Of a DNA stretch of 21,019 nucleotides, positions 1 to 6,571 are shown one piece after another. A program made the position numbers and the translations under genes. Origin of the DNA: JBDTNL01 sp039933785 (GTDB lineage Bacteria > Acidobacteriota > Thermoanaerobaculia > Multivoradales > JAGPDF01); contig JBDTNL010000069.1 of the NCBI GenBank assembly GCA_039933785.1, positions 1 to 21,019 on the forward strand, in the 5' to 3' direction. The number at the start of each line of letters is the position of its first letter. Position 1 is the first letter of the stretch. The notes under the pieces are model-generated. The model saw only the letters and a list, made by a program, of their open reading frames with translations. It was not told where the DNA came from and did no database searches.

Positions 1-510
1 CAGAATCCGATTCCGGTGGATGTGCGGCTGGTCGCCGCGACCCACCGCAATCTCGAGGCGCTGTTCGAGGAAGGCAAGTTCCGCGAGGACCTGTACTACC
101 GCCTGAAGGGCGTCGAGATCGAGCTGCCGCCGCTGCGCGAACGGCGGGAGGACATCCCGCATCTGGTGCGATATTTCATCGACGAGTTCTGCCGGCGCGA
201 GCGCATCCAGCCGCCACAGTTTGGCCGCGAGGCGCTGGCGCTGCTGCTCAATCACGACTATCCAGGCAACGTGCGCGAGCTCCAGAACGTCGTCGAGGGC
301 GCCGTCTCCTTGAGCGAGGGCATCGTCGATGCCGAGTTGGTGCGCTCGCTGCTGGGAGTCTTGATGGCCACCGGTCCGGAAGCTCTGGACCTCGAAACCG
401 TGGAGCGTCGCCACATCCAGAGGGTGCTCAAGCTGGTCGAGGGCAACAAGAGCGCTGCCGCCAAGGCCCTCGGGTTGGACCGCCGGACCCTCCACCGCAA
501 GGGTTTCTAG
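1..510 (+). CDS. Sigma-54-dependent transcriptional activator, C-terminal part (5' truncated by window)
   Basis: Reading frame 1 is open from the first base, so the gene begins upstream of the window. The visible 169 residues are the end of an NtrC-type AAA+ domain and a DNA-binding domain. Seen: the sensor I segment VRLVAATHRNL, then GKFREDLYYRL and the IELPPLRERREDI block typical of bacterial enhancer-binding proteins, then the sensor II segment YPGNVRELQN. The C-terminus is a Fis-type helix-turn-helix (NKSAAAKALGLDRRTLHRKGF region), ending a few residues earlier than many relatives. Proteins of this family hydrolyse ATP to remodel RNA polymerase bound at -24/-12 promoters. The sensory domain and GAFTGA loop lie outside the window, so the input signal is unknown. 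A sigma-54 promoter lies 230 bases downstream, which makes the partner-switching operon there its likely target (inference). Confidence 0.95.
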   Translation, partial: QNPIPVDVRLVAATHRNLEALFEEGKFREDLYYRLKGVEIELPPLRERREDIPHLVRYFIDEFCRRERIQPPQFGREALALLLNHDYPGNVRELQNVVEGAVSLSEGIVDAELVRSLLGVLMATGPEALDLETVERRHIQRVLKLVEGNKSAAAKALGLDRRTLHRKGF

Positions 511-544
511 TCGCCGATACACTAGCGGCAAAAAGTCCCTTAAC

Positions 545-569
545 GGGCAGAATGTCTCAGCAGCTGCCC
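545..569. repeat. Inverted repeat GGGCAG-N13-CTGCCC
   Basis: GGGCAG (545-550) is the exact reverse complement of CTGCCC (564-569). It lies 35 bases after the activator stop codon. No T-run follows directly (GACCGAGTCTTTCT), so as an intrinsic terminator it would be weak. It could instead be an operator. Confidence 0.35.
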
Positions 570-632
570 GACCGAGTCTTTCTACGGCCTTCACCCCAAA
601 TTTGCTTCCGATCTGATCCGGCGAGGGGCATT

Positions 633-655
633 ATGTCCCATCCGCGAGGGGACAT
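633..655. promoter_or_regulatory. Inverted repeat ATGTCCC-N9-GGGACAT, candidate activator (UAS) site
   Basis: ATGTCCC (633-639) and GGGACAT (649-655) form an exact 7-base inverted repeat with centres 16 bases apart, about 85 bases upstream of the GG of the sigma-54 element at 740-755. Dyads of this size and placement are typical binding sites for dimeric Fis-type activators such as the one encoded immediately upstream. The assignment to that protein is an inference. A hairpin in the RNA is less likely because the promoter lies downstream. Confidence 0.4.
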
Positions 656-739
656 GCTTGCGGCGAGTCCATCGAGAGTGCTGTGTAAGTATATGAATGT
701 ACAATAGTTAGTTCTGTCGTTGTCGAGTTGTAACGGACT

Positions 740-755
740 TGGCAAGACCGTTGCC
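740..755 (+). promoter_or_regulatory. Sigma-54 (-24/-12) promoter
   Basis: TGGCAAGACCGTTGCC matches the sigma-54 consensus TGGCACG-N4-TTGCW. The GG (741-742) and GC (753-754) dinucleotides are separated by exactly 10 bases, and TTGC is complete. Expected transcription start is about 765-767, leaving a short leader that holds the AGGAGG at 775-780 before the ATG at 787. Placement directly behind a sigma-54 activator gene strengthens the call. Confidence 0.75.
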
Positions 756-774
756 TTTGTGTCCTTCCAGTCAC

Positions 775-780
775 AGGAGG
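775..780 (+). promoter_or_regulatory. Ribosome binding site AGGAGG
   Basis: A perfect Shine-Dalgarno sequence 6 bases before the ATG at 787. It fixes the start of the 51-residue peptide, and argues that this short reading frame is translated. Confidence 0.8.
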
Positions 781-786
781 GGCGCC

Positions 787-942
787 ATGTTAGAGTCCGC
801 CAAGAAGCTCGTTGCAGTCCCCGAAATCTCCATGCAGTGGCTGGCTACCGCCAGCACGGTGGTGGCTTTTGGCTGGTTGCTGTTCCAGGACCGGATTCAT
901 CCGCTGGTGGTGTATTGCCTCCAGCTCTATCTCAGCTTCTAG
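787..942 (+). CDS. 51-residue membrane peptide heading the partner-switching operon
   Basis: The peptide starts at the ATG 6 bases after a perfect AGGAGG and ends at TAG, 26 bases before the RsbW-like gene. The N-terminus is short and amphipathic (MLESAKKLVAVPEIS). A hydrophobic span follows at about residues 17-35 (QWLATASTVVAFGWLLF), then a charged turn QDRIHP and a second short hydrophobic tail (LVVYCLQLYLSF). This suggests one membrane helix, or a hairpin of two short helices. No family is recognised. It is the first gene after the sigma-54 promoter, so it is expected to be made together with the kinase, antagonist and phosphatase. A role anchoring or sensing for that module at the membrane is an inference only. 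A longer start at 720 or 739 is less likely because it would lie upstream of the Shine-Dalgarno sequence and the transcription start. Confidence 0.75.
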   Translation: MLESAKKLVAVPEISMQWLATASTVVAFGWLLFQDRIHPLVVYCLQLYLSF

Positions 943-968
943 GGGACCGGGAGAAGCCCTGAGGACGT

Positions 969-1406
969 ATGCCCTCTGACGCCGTGCTCCGGGAAGTCAC
1001 TCTGACCCTGCCCATGTCCGCGGACATGGAAGTGCAGGCCAGTCAGAGCGCTTCCGCGCTTGCGCGCTCGATCGCCATGAGCCCCGAGAAGATCGACGAG
1101 GTTCGCCTGGCGGTCGTTGAAGCGTGCATCAACGCGTTTGAGCACAGTCACGCCGAGGACAGCCAGGTAGACATCACGTTCTGTGTCCTCGGTCGCGAAG
1201 ACGAACCCAAGGCGCTCGAAATCCGCGTGCACGACAGCGGCATCGGTTTTTCTCCCGACACGGTCGTGGAACCATCGATCGCGGATAAGCTCAAGGCGAC
1301 ACGGAAGCGGGGCTGGGGGCTGAAAATCATCCGCGGCCTGATGGACGAAGTGGAGATCGATTCCAGCCAGCACGGCACCACCGTGGTCATGCGCAAGTTG
1401 AGGTGA
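969..1406 (+). CDS. RsbW/SpoIIAB-like serine kinase (HATPase_c_2 anti-sigma factor family)
   Basis: This 145-residue protein has the GHKL ATPase signature of anti-sigma-factor kinases: N-box EVRLAVVEACINAFEHSH (about 44-61), G1 box HDSGIGF (88-94) and G2 box KRGWGLKIIRGLMDEV (about 113-128). Length is normal for the family. Members phosphorylate a serine of a partner STAS protein and, when that partner is unphosphorylated, release their own target, classically a sigma factor. The next gene encodes such a STAS protein, only 13 bases downstream. The ATG at 969 is preceded by GAGGA at 961-965 at a short 3-base spacing, so translation may depend partly on coupling with the upstream peptide. No sigma factor gene is visible nearby, so the target is unknown. 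The symbol rsbW is withheld because the target need not be sigma B. Confidence 0.9.
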   Translation: MPSDAVLREVTLTLPMSADMEVQASQSASALARSIAMSPEKIDEVRLAVVEACINAFEHSHAEDSQVDITFCVLGREDEPKALEIRVHDSGIGFSPDTVVEPSIADKLKATRKRGWGLKIIRGLMDEVEIDSSQHGTTVVMRKLR

Positions 1407-1419
1407 ATCGAGGAACACC

Positions 1420-1770
1420 ATGACGGAAACCCTTCGACTGACGGTGGACAAGCGGGACGGCTATGCCGTGCTCTACACCGAGGGCTACATCAACAATCAG
1501 GGCGGCGAGGAGATCGCCCGCGTGGCATACGACCTGATCGGCGAGGGCTATCGCGGCCTGTTGCTGAATCTGGCGGGAACCAAGATCGTGAACTCGATCG
1601 GCATCTCGATTCTCATCGAAGTGATCGAGAAGATGCTCGAAGTAAACGGCAAGCTCGGCTTTTGCAATCTGACGCCGACGATCGAGAAGACCTTCCACAT
1701 CATGGGCCTGGCGCAGTACGCCGGCATCTACAAAGACGAAGCCGAAGCCTCGACGGGCATCAAGGCCTGA
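1420..1770 (+). CDS. RsbV/SpoIIAA-like STAS-domain anti-sigma factor antagonist
   Basis: This is a single STAS domain of 116 residues. The core LLLNLAGTKIVNSIGISILIEVIEKM (about 47-72) aligns with the phosphorylation loop of RsbV. Ser59 in NSIGIS sits where the kinase target serine is found (D-S-x-G in the family); here the usual Asp is Asn. Family role: the dephosphorylated form binds the RsbW-type kinase and frees its target, and phosphorylation reverses this. The gene starts at ATG with GAGGA (1410-1414) 5 bases upstream, 13 bases after the kinase gene, and is followed after 63 bases by a matching PP2C phosphatase. Together these form a full partner-switching set. Confidence 0.9.
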   Translation: MTETLRLTVDKRDGYAVLYTEGYINNQGGEEIARVAYDLIGEGYRGLLLNLAGTKIVNSIGISILIEVIEKMLEVNGKLGFCNLTPTIEKTFHIMGLAQYAGIYKDEAEASTGIKA

Positions 1771-1833
1771 CGCGCGGCCTGCGTCCGCTTGGCTTTGCGA
1801 CGCTTGCGACACCAGCCTTAGAGGGCCTGCCGC

Positions 1834-3426
1834 TTGACCGCCACCGGAATCTGGAACGAACTCCTGGGCCTCGCCGGCCGCGACGGCGGCGAGCGGCCCT
1901 ATCTTGAGCGGCTGCTCGACGCTTGGTGCGCGCGCTACGGGGTCGGCGGCGCGGGCCTCTACGTCGACACCGAGCGCGGCGCCGAGCGCATCGCGGCGGT
2001 CGGCGGCGCGCCCTTCCCTGCCCTGCTGGCTGAGGCTTCGGAACACGACTTGATCGAGGTGCGCGTGCCGGGCGGCCTGGTCGCCTATCGCCGGGGGGGT
2101 GCCTCGGCGGGCATGCAGACCGCGGATCCGCTGCCGGTCCTCCTCGCCTGCGCGCTGCGCAACCATCGCCTGCGGCGGCAGATCGATCAGCAGCGCTTCC
2201 AGGCCAATTATCGCGGCGTCGAGCTCGAGGCACTCTACGAGGTCGGGTTGGCGATCGCCTCGACCCTCGATCCGCAAGAGCTTGCCGAAGTCATCTTGTC
2301 GCGTGCGGTGTCTCTGCTCGACGCACGCCGCGGGGCGCTCTACCTGCTCGAAGGCGGCCGCTACCGGTTGAAGCATACGGTCGGCGGCGATGCGCCGCCC
2401 GAGTTCGCGGCCGATCATCCGGGAATCGAGAGGCTGCGCCGGGAAGAGGACGAGGGGCTTTGTGACCTGCTGCCCGGAGCGGCACACCTCCTGTGCGTGC
2501 CGATCAGCATCGAGGACAGCCCGCGCGGCATGTTGGCGGTCGGCGACAAGGAACGTCGCGGCGGTTTCGGTCCTTTCGCGGCCAACGATCGCCGGACGCT
2601 GGGATTGTTCGCCAACCAGGCGGCGATTGCGCTCGAGAACGTGCGTCTGCACATCGAGGCCCTGGCCAAGGAGCGCCTCGAGCGCGAGATGCAGCTCGCC
2701 GGCGAAATCCAGAGCCGGATTCTGCCCAAGGGCGTGCCCGCGACGCCGGGCTTCGACCTGATGGGTTGGAACCGCCCGGCGCAGCAGGTGGGCGGCGACT
2801 ACTACGACTTCCTGCCGATGGAGAATGGCAATTTGGGCGTCACCGTCGGCGACGTCTCGGGCAAGGGCATCCCGGCGGCCTTGCTGGTATCGACGCTGCA
2901 CTCGGCGGTGCGGCTCATGCTGGATCGTGTCGAGGTCGGGCCGATCCTTCTGCAACGCCTGAATCAGCACATCCACGCCTCGAGCGCGCCGAATAAATTC
3001 ATCACCTTGCTTTTAGCCCAGCTGGATCTGGAGACCGGCGATCTGCGTTACGTGAATGCGGGCCACAACCCCGGCCTGCTGATCCGCGCCGACGGGAGCT
3101 CGACGACGCTCGAACCGGGCGGGCTTCCGCTGGGCTTGCTCGCCGGCGGCGCTTATCGCTGCGAAAGCCTCCACATGGGCCCTGGCGATCTGCTTTGCCT
3201 TTACAGCGACGGCATCACCGAAGCGGCGTCACCGAGCGAAGAGGAATTCGGGCTCGACCGGCTGTGTGCGCTCCTTACGCAATATCGCGGAGCTCACCTG
3301 CAGGAGTTGGTGCAGCTGATCGATGTCGAAGTGCGGGAGTTCTCCGCCGGCCAACCGCAGGGCGACGACCAGACGCTGGTCCTCCTGCGCCGGGCGATCG
3401 CTGGTCCCTTGCGCTCGGGCGATTGA
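1834..3426 (+). CDS. GAF-domain PP2C-type serine phosphatase (RsbU/SpoIIE-like)
   Basis: 530 residues. About 1-130 is an N-terminal region with no clear family (possibly a degenerate GAF-like sensor). A GAF domain spans about 133-275 (LYEVGLAIASTLDPQEL through LGLFANQAAIALENVRL). A short helical linker (LAKERLEREMQLAGEIQSRI) leads into the PP2C/SpoIIE domain, about 315-525. Metal-binding and catalytic motifs are intact: GGDYYDF (about 320), GDVSGKG (340), NAGHNP (407), YSDGITEA (456) and QGDDQTLVLL (508). It should dephosphorylate the STAS protein encoded just upstream, with the GAF region receiving the signal. The start is a TTG with GAGGG (1821-1825) 8 bases upstream. The next in-frame starts lie inside the conserved region, so the TTG is preferred. 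Confidence 0.93.
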   Translation: MTATGIWNELLGLAGRDGGERPYLERLLDAWCARYGVGGAGLYVDTERGAERIAAVGGAPFPALLAEASEHDLIEVRVPGGLVAYRRGGASAGMQTADPLPVLLACALRNHRLRRQIDQQRFQANYRGVELEALYEVGLAIASTLDPQELAEVILSRAVSLLDARRGALYLLEGGRYRLKHTVGGDAPPEFAADHPGIERLRREEDEGLCDLLPGAAHLLCVPISIEDSPRGMLAVGDKERRGGFGPFAANDRRTLGLFANQAAIALENVRLHIEALAKERLEREMQLAGEIQSRILPKGVPATPGFDLMGWNRPAQQVGGDYYDFLPMENGNLGVTVGDVSGKGIPAALLVSTLHSAVRLMLDRVEVGPILLQRLNQHIHASSAPNKFITLLLAQLDLETGDLRYVNAGHNPGLLIRADGSSTTLEPGGLPLGLLAGGAYRCESLHMGPGDLLCLYSDGITEAASPSEEEFGLDRLCALLTQYRGAHLQELVQLIDVEVREFSAGQPQGDDQTLVLLRRAIAGPLRSGD

Positions 3427-3438
3427 TCGTCGATGGTG

Positions 3439-4758
3439 TTAACGAGACAGCCCGGGCGCGAGGGACCATGAATCAGTGACCAGGGCCGGGCTGAGCACGC
3501 CGCCCAGGATTTCATCGCCGTGCGACGTGAGGACTCGCTCCTGGCCCAGGGCGAGTACGTGCGACAGCGCCCGCAGTAGCGAGTCTTCCAATACCAGATC
3601 CGGCAGCGGCTGATTGATCCCTTCGCGCGTGACCGCGCGCACGCCGCGGGCCCGAGCGCGAAGCAGCGTGCCGAGCGGTGGATGGGTGACGCAGTCCTCC
3701 AGCGCGGCCACGAAGATCCCGCCCGCGGCGGCGGCCAGGAGGTCTTCCTTCGAGGCCTCGCCGGGGAGCAGGAAGAGGTTCTCGGCTCGGGCATCGTCGC
3801 CGCCCGAGGCATGGCCGGTAGCCTGGAGCCCGAACAGCGCGGCGTGCCGCTGATCGAGTGCCGGCGTGCGCGGCGTGCCCTCGCCGATGAGCTCGACGCG
3901 GCGCTTCGCCGTGCCTTCGAGGTCGAAGGGGAACGGCATACCGGCGACGTCCGTTCCGTCGTCGATCAGGGTCAGCCGGCGGTCGAACACGTGGGTACCG
4001 AGGTGCTGGCGCAGGAACGAGCTGCCGTCGCGATAGCGATGGGCCGTGAACGCGGTGCGCGCGAGCACGTGCATCAGCGTGCCCGTGGCCTCGGGCGAGA
4101 GCCAGACCGGCAACGGGCCGGTGGGCGGAGCGCCAGGCTCCGTGGACGTCCGCCGGCTGCGAGCCCGGGCGACGATGCCCTCGGCGCCGAGACTCGCGAG
4201 CGAGCGGCCCGCGCCCGACGCCAGTCCAACGCCGGCGCCCTTGCCGCTGCGGACATCGAGAGCGGCGGCGGTGACCTGAGCGCGCCGCAGCGGCCCGCGG
4301 CTGCTCGCCACCAGGAACTCACCGGTTTGCCAACGCAGCTGCCCGAGCTCGCTGCGATCGACCCATCGCCGCAGCTTGGTGACCGCGTCGGCGGGGACCA
4401 GCTTGGCGAGCTCCGGATCGAATGCCCCGTCTGAAAGGGGAGGAATCCCGCTGGCGCTGTTCGGCAGGTGGGGCAGTCCCGGCAGCGGCTCGTGACCGCG
4501 CGCCTGTCCCAGGGCGGCGCGAATCGCGTTCTCGATGTCGCCCGGCTCGGCGTTTCCGGCGCGGTGCGTGCCTACTCGACCGCGTTCACGAACGCGGACT
4601 CCGAGCGTCGTCTGGATGTTGTCCTCGATGTCTCGCGCCTTGCCGGAGGCGTTGGTCGACTGGGTGCGAACCGCCGTCCACACCAACTCGGTCTCGTCGG
4701 CTGGAGAGGCCGCCAAGGCGCGTTCGAATCGGGTGGCGATGAGATCGAGGTCGTTCAA
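3439..4758 (-). CDS. PmbA/TldE-like protein (TldD/PmbA family)
   Basis: The family is recognised from the N-terminal block GVRVRERGRVGTHRAGN, the middle block DVRSGKGAGVGLASGAGR, and the C-terminal glycine-rich core SGGDDARAENLFLLPGE and AAAAGGIFVAALED. In E. coli, TldD and TldE form a heterodimeric metalloprotease that processes microcin B17 and CcdA; TldD carries HExxxH and TldE does not. Here the corresponding stretch is LMHVLARTAFTAHRYRDG, without HExxxH, so this is the non-catalytic type or a divergent one. No TldD partner is visible in the window. The frame stays open to a TTG at 4824, but the extra 22 residues overlap the divergent promoter region and look noncoding. The TTG at 4758 (LNDLDLIATRF) is preferred. 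Neither start has a good Shine-Dalgarno sequence. The gene converges with the PP2C gene, with only 12 bases between. Confidence 0.8.
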   Translation of the reverse strand: MNDLDLIATRFERALAASPADETELVWTAVRTQSTNASGKARDIEDNIQTTLGVRVRERGRVGTHRAGNAEPGDIENAIRAALGQARGHEPLPGLPHLPNSASGIPPLSDGAFDPELAKLVPADAVTKLRRWVDRSELGQLRWQTGEFLVASSRGPLRRAQVTAAALDVRSGKGAGVGLASGAGRSLASLGAEGIVARARSRRTSTEPGAPPTGPLPVWLSPEATGTLMHVLARTAFTAHRYRDGSSFLRQHLGTHVFDRRLTLIDDGTDVAGMPFPFDLEGTAKRRVELIGEGTPRTPALDQRHAALFGLQATGHASGGDDARAENLFLLPGEASKEDLLAAAAGGIFVAALEDCVTHPPLGTLLRARARGVRAVTREGINQPLPDLVLEDSLLRALSHVLALGQERVLTSHGDEILGGVLSPALVTDSWSLAPGLSR

Positions 4759-4816
4759 GAGCGGATGACGAGTATAACTTGCGGATCCGGGCCCGGTTGC
4801 GACCTGGGCGATTGGT

Positions 4817-4832
4817 TGGCACAATCGCTGCT
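4817..4832 (+). promoter_or_regulatory. Sigma-54-type (-24/-12) promoter upstream of the amidohydrolase operon
   Basis: TGGCACAATCGCTGCT has a perfect TGGCAC -24 element and CTGCT in place of TTGCW at -12. GG (4818-4819) and GC (4830-4831) are exactly 10 bases apart. Predicted start is about 4843, placing GGGAG (4845-4849) in the leader 9 bases before the ATG at 4859. Sigma-70-type alternatives overlap it: TTGGCA-N17-TACATT would leave the Shine-Dalgarno sequence largely untranscribed, and TTGCGA-N17-CACAAT is weak. Confidence 0.55.
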
Positions 4833-4858
4833 AGTCACTACATTGGGAGCGGGAATTC

Positions 4859-6571
4859 ATGCTCAAGAGACTCATCGTGTCGCTTCTCGGAGTCACCCTC
4901 GCTGTCGCAGCGTCAGCCGCGGAGGACGCTGCCGAGATACTCCTTCGACACGGTGTGTTCCATACCGAGTCCGGAACGGCCAGCCCGACGGTCGAGGGCT
5001 CGCTCGCCATGCGCGCCGGACGCATCGTGTATCTCGGCCCCGACGTCGGAGCTCAGGCGTTCGCGGGCAAACAGACCCGCCAGATCGAGCTCGCGGGGCG
5101 GGCGGTCACGCCCGGTCTGATCGACGCCCATTCGCATCTGACCGGCTATGCGTTCGATCTCGGTCAGGTGGATTTGCGCGATTCGCGGACCTTCGACGAG
5201 GTCGTCGAGCGGGTCCGACTGGCGGCGGCCAAGGCGCCCGCAGGGGCGTGGGTGCGTGGACGCGGTTGGGACCAGAATCTCTGGCCCGGGAAGCAATTCC
5301 CGACCCATGAGGCGCTGAGCGGGGCGGTCGCCGATCACCCGGTGTACCTGACTCGCATCGACGGGCATGCTGCGCTGATCAACGCCGCGGCGATGAAGGT
5401 GCTCGGGATCGTCACCGAAACGCCGGACCCCTCCGGTGGCCGATACCTTCGCCTGCCGGACGGCTCGCCGAGCGGAGTGCTGGTCGATCGCGCCATGGAC
5501 GCGGTCGAATCGCGCCTGCCGGAGCCCACCGCGGCCGAGCTCATGCCGCGTCTTCGCCAGGCGGCCGCGAACTGTCTCGCCGTGGGGCTCACCACCGTCA
5601 CCGACATGGGCGTTTCGGAGCGCGAGATCGCGCTCTACGATGCCGCGGTGGCAGAGGGCGGGTTGCCGCTTCGAGTGTCGGTCTTCTTGTCGGACGAGGA
5701 CGCGCTACTTGCCGACTGGCTGCCGCGCGGCCCGCGTCTCGACCCCTCGGCGAGACTCCAGATCCGTGGCATCAAGATGTACGCCGACGGCGCGCTGGGA
5801 AGCCGGGGCGCCGCCTTGGTCGAGCCCTACAGCGATGACTCCGGCAACATGGGGCTGTTGGTCACGCCCGGCGACCACATGGCCGCGGTCGCCGAGCAGG
5901 CGCTTGCGCGAGGTTTCCAAGTCGCGGTGCACGCGATCGGCGATCGCGGCAATCTGGTGGCGCTCGATGCGTTGGAGCGCGCCCTCGGCGGTCCGCGCCC
6001 CGATGTGCGCTGGCGGATCGAGCACGCCCAGATCCTGCGTCTGCAGGACATCGAACGGATGGCGAAGCTCGGCATCATCGCCTCCATGCAGCCCACCCAC
6101 GCGACCTCCGACATGGGCTGGGCGCCCGATCGGCTCGGCCCCTATCGCCTGATCGGCGCCTACGCCTGGCGCAAGGTGCTTCGCGCCGGCGGGCAGCTGG
6201 CCTTGGGCAGCGACTTCCCGGTGGAATCGATCGACCCACGCCTCGGCATCTACTCCGCGGTCACGCGCCAGGACCGCGCCGGCAACCCGGCCGGCGGCTG
6301 GCTGCCCGGCGAGCGCCTGACGCGCGAGGAGGCTCTGCGCGGATTCACCCTCGACGCCGCGCGCTCGCTCTTCTGGGAAAACGAGATCGGCTCGCTCGAA
6401 GTCGGCAAGCGCGCCGACCTCGTGGTCTTCGCCAGCGATCCGCTCGATCCGAAAGCGGTGCCCGACAAGGATCTCGCGACCGTGCCGGTCGACATGACGT
6501 TCGTCGATGGGCGTATCGTGTACGAGCGCGCCTCCAATCGCACCGATCGAGGAAAGGCCCGCCGACCATGA
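4859..6571 (+). CDS. Exported amidohydrolase (amidohydrolase 3 / YtcJ-like)
   Basis: 570 residues. Residues 1-20 form a Sec signal peptide (KR, then LIVSLLGVTLAVAASAA), so the enzyme probably acts in the periplasm. The metal-dependent amidohydrolase barrel follows. Seen: the strand-1 motif GLIDAHSH (His91, His93), a substrate-side segment HAALINAAAM, GIKMYADGALGSRGAAL (the position that supplies the bridging residue in this family), VAVHAIGDRG (His358), RIEHAQI (His389) and the final catalytic aspartate in LGSDFPVES (Asp452). All expected ligands are therefore present. The C-terminal GSLEVGKRADLVVFASDPL closes the small beta domain. Family members hydrolyse N-substituted formamides, hydantoin-like or other amide/imine substrates; the substrate here cannot be read from sequence. 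The stop codon overlaps the next gene by ATGA, so the two are translationally coupled. Confidence 0.93.
   Translation: MLKRLIVSLLGVTLAVAASAAEDAAEILLRHGVFHTESGTASPTVEGSLAMRAGRIVYLGPDVGAQAFAGKQTRQIELAGRAVTPGLIDAHSHLTGYAFDLGQVDLRDSRTFDEVVERVRLAAAKAPAGAWVRGRGWDQNLWPGKQFPTHEALSGAVADHPVYLTRIDGHAALINAAAMKVLGIVTETPDPSGGRYLRLPDGSPSGVLVDRAMDAVESRLPEPTAAELMPRLRQAAANCLAVGLTTVTDMGVSEREIALYDAAVAEGGLPLRVSVFLSDEDALLADWLPRGPRLDPSARLQIRGIKMYADGALGSRGAALVEPYSDDSGNMGLLVTPGDHMAAVAEQALARGFQVAVHAIGDRGNLVALDALERALGGPRPDVRWRIEHAQILRLQDIERMAKLGIIASMQPTHATSDMGWAPDRLGPYRLIGAYAWRKVLRAGGQLALGSDFPVESIDPRLGIYSAVTRQDRAGNPAGGWLPGERLTREEALRGFTLDAARSLFWENEIGSLEVGKRADLVVFASDPLDPKAVPDKDLATVPVDMTFVDGRIVYERASNRTDRGKARRP

Larger units (their letters stand above)
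511..739. other. Noncoding stretch between the activator gene and the sigma-54 promoter; putative enhancer region
   Basis: No credible gene is seen here. The composition is more AT-rich than the flanking genes, with a stretch around 681-712 that includes TACAAT (700-705) but no matching -35 box. It holds two inverted repeats (545-569 and 633-655, listed separately). The position, roughly 85-200 bases upstream of a -24 element, is where activators of this family usually bind. A short minus-strand reading frame (557-745) has no recognisable content and no ribosome binding site, and is not called. Confidence 0.5.

Noticed and set aside
1387..2976. A 529-residue open frame on the minus strand
   Set aside because: It lies wholly opposite the kinase/STAS/PP2C genes, has low-complexity Arg/Gln/Ala composition and no domain. 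It is an antisense shadow caused by high GC.
3682..4434. A 250-residue plus-strand frame inside the PmbA-like gene
   Set aside because: The minus strand encodes clear TldD/PmbA family blocks over the same stretch. The plus frame is Arg/Ala/Glu-rich noise.
4816..4844. Sigma-70-type promoter TTGGCA-N17-TACATT before the amidohydrolase gene
   Set aside because: The spacing is ideal, but the predicted start near 4851 would leave most of the Shine-Dalgarno sequence untranscribed. The overlapping sigma-54 element fits the leader better.
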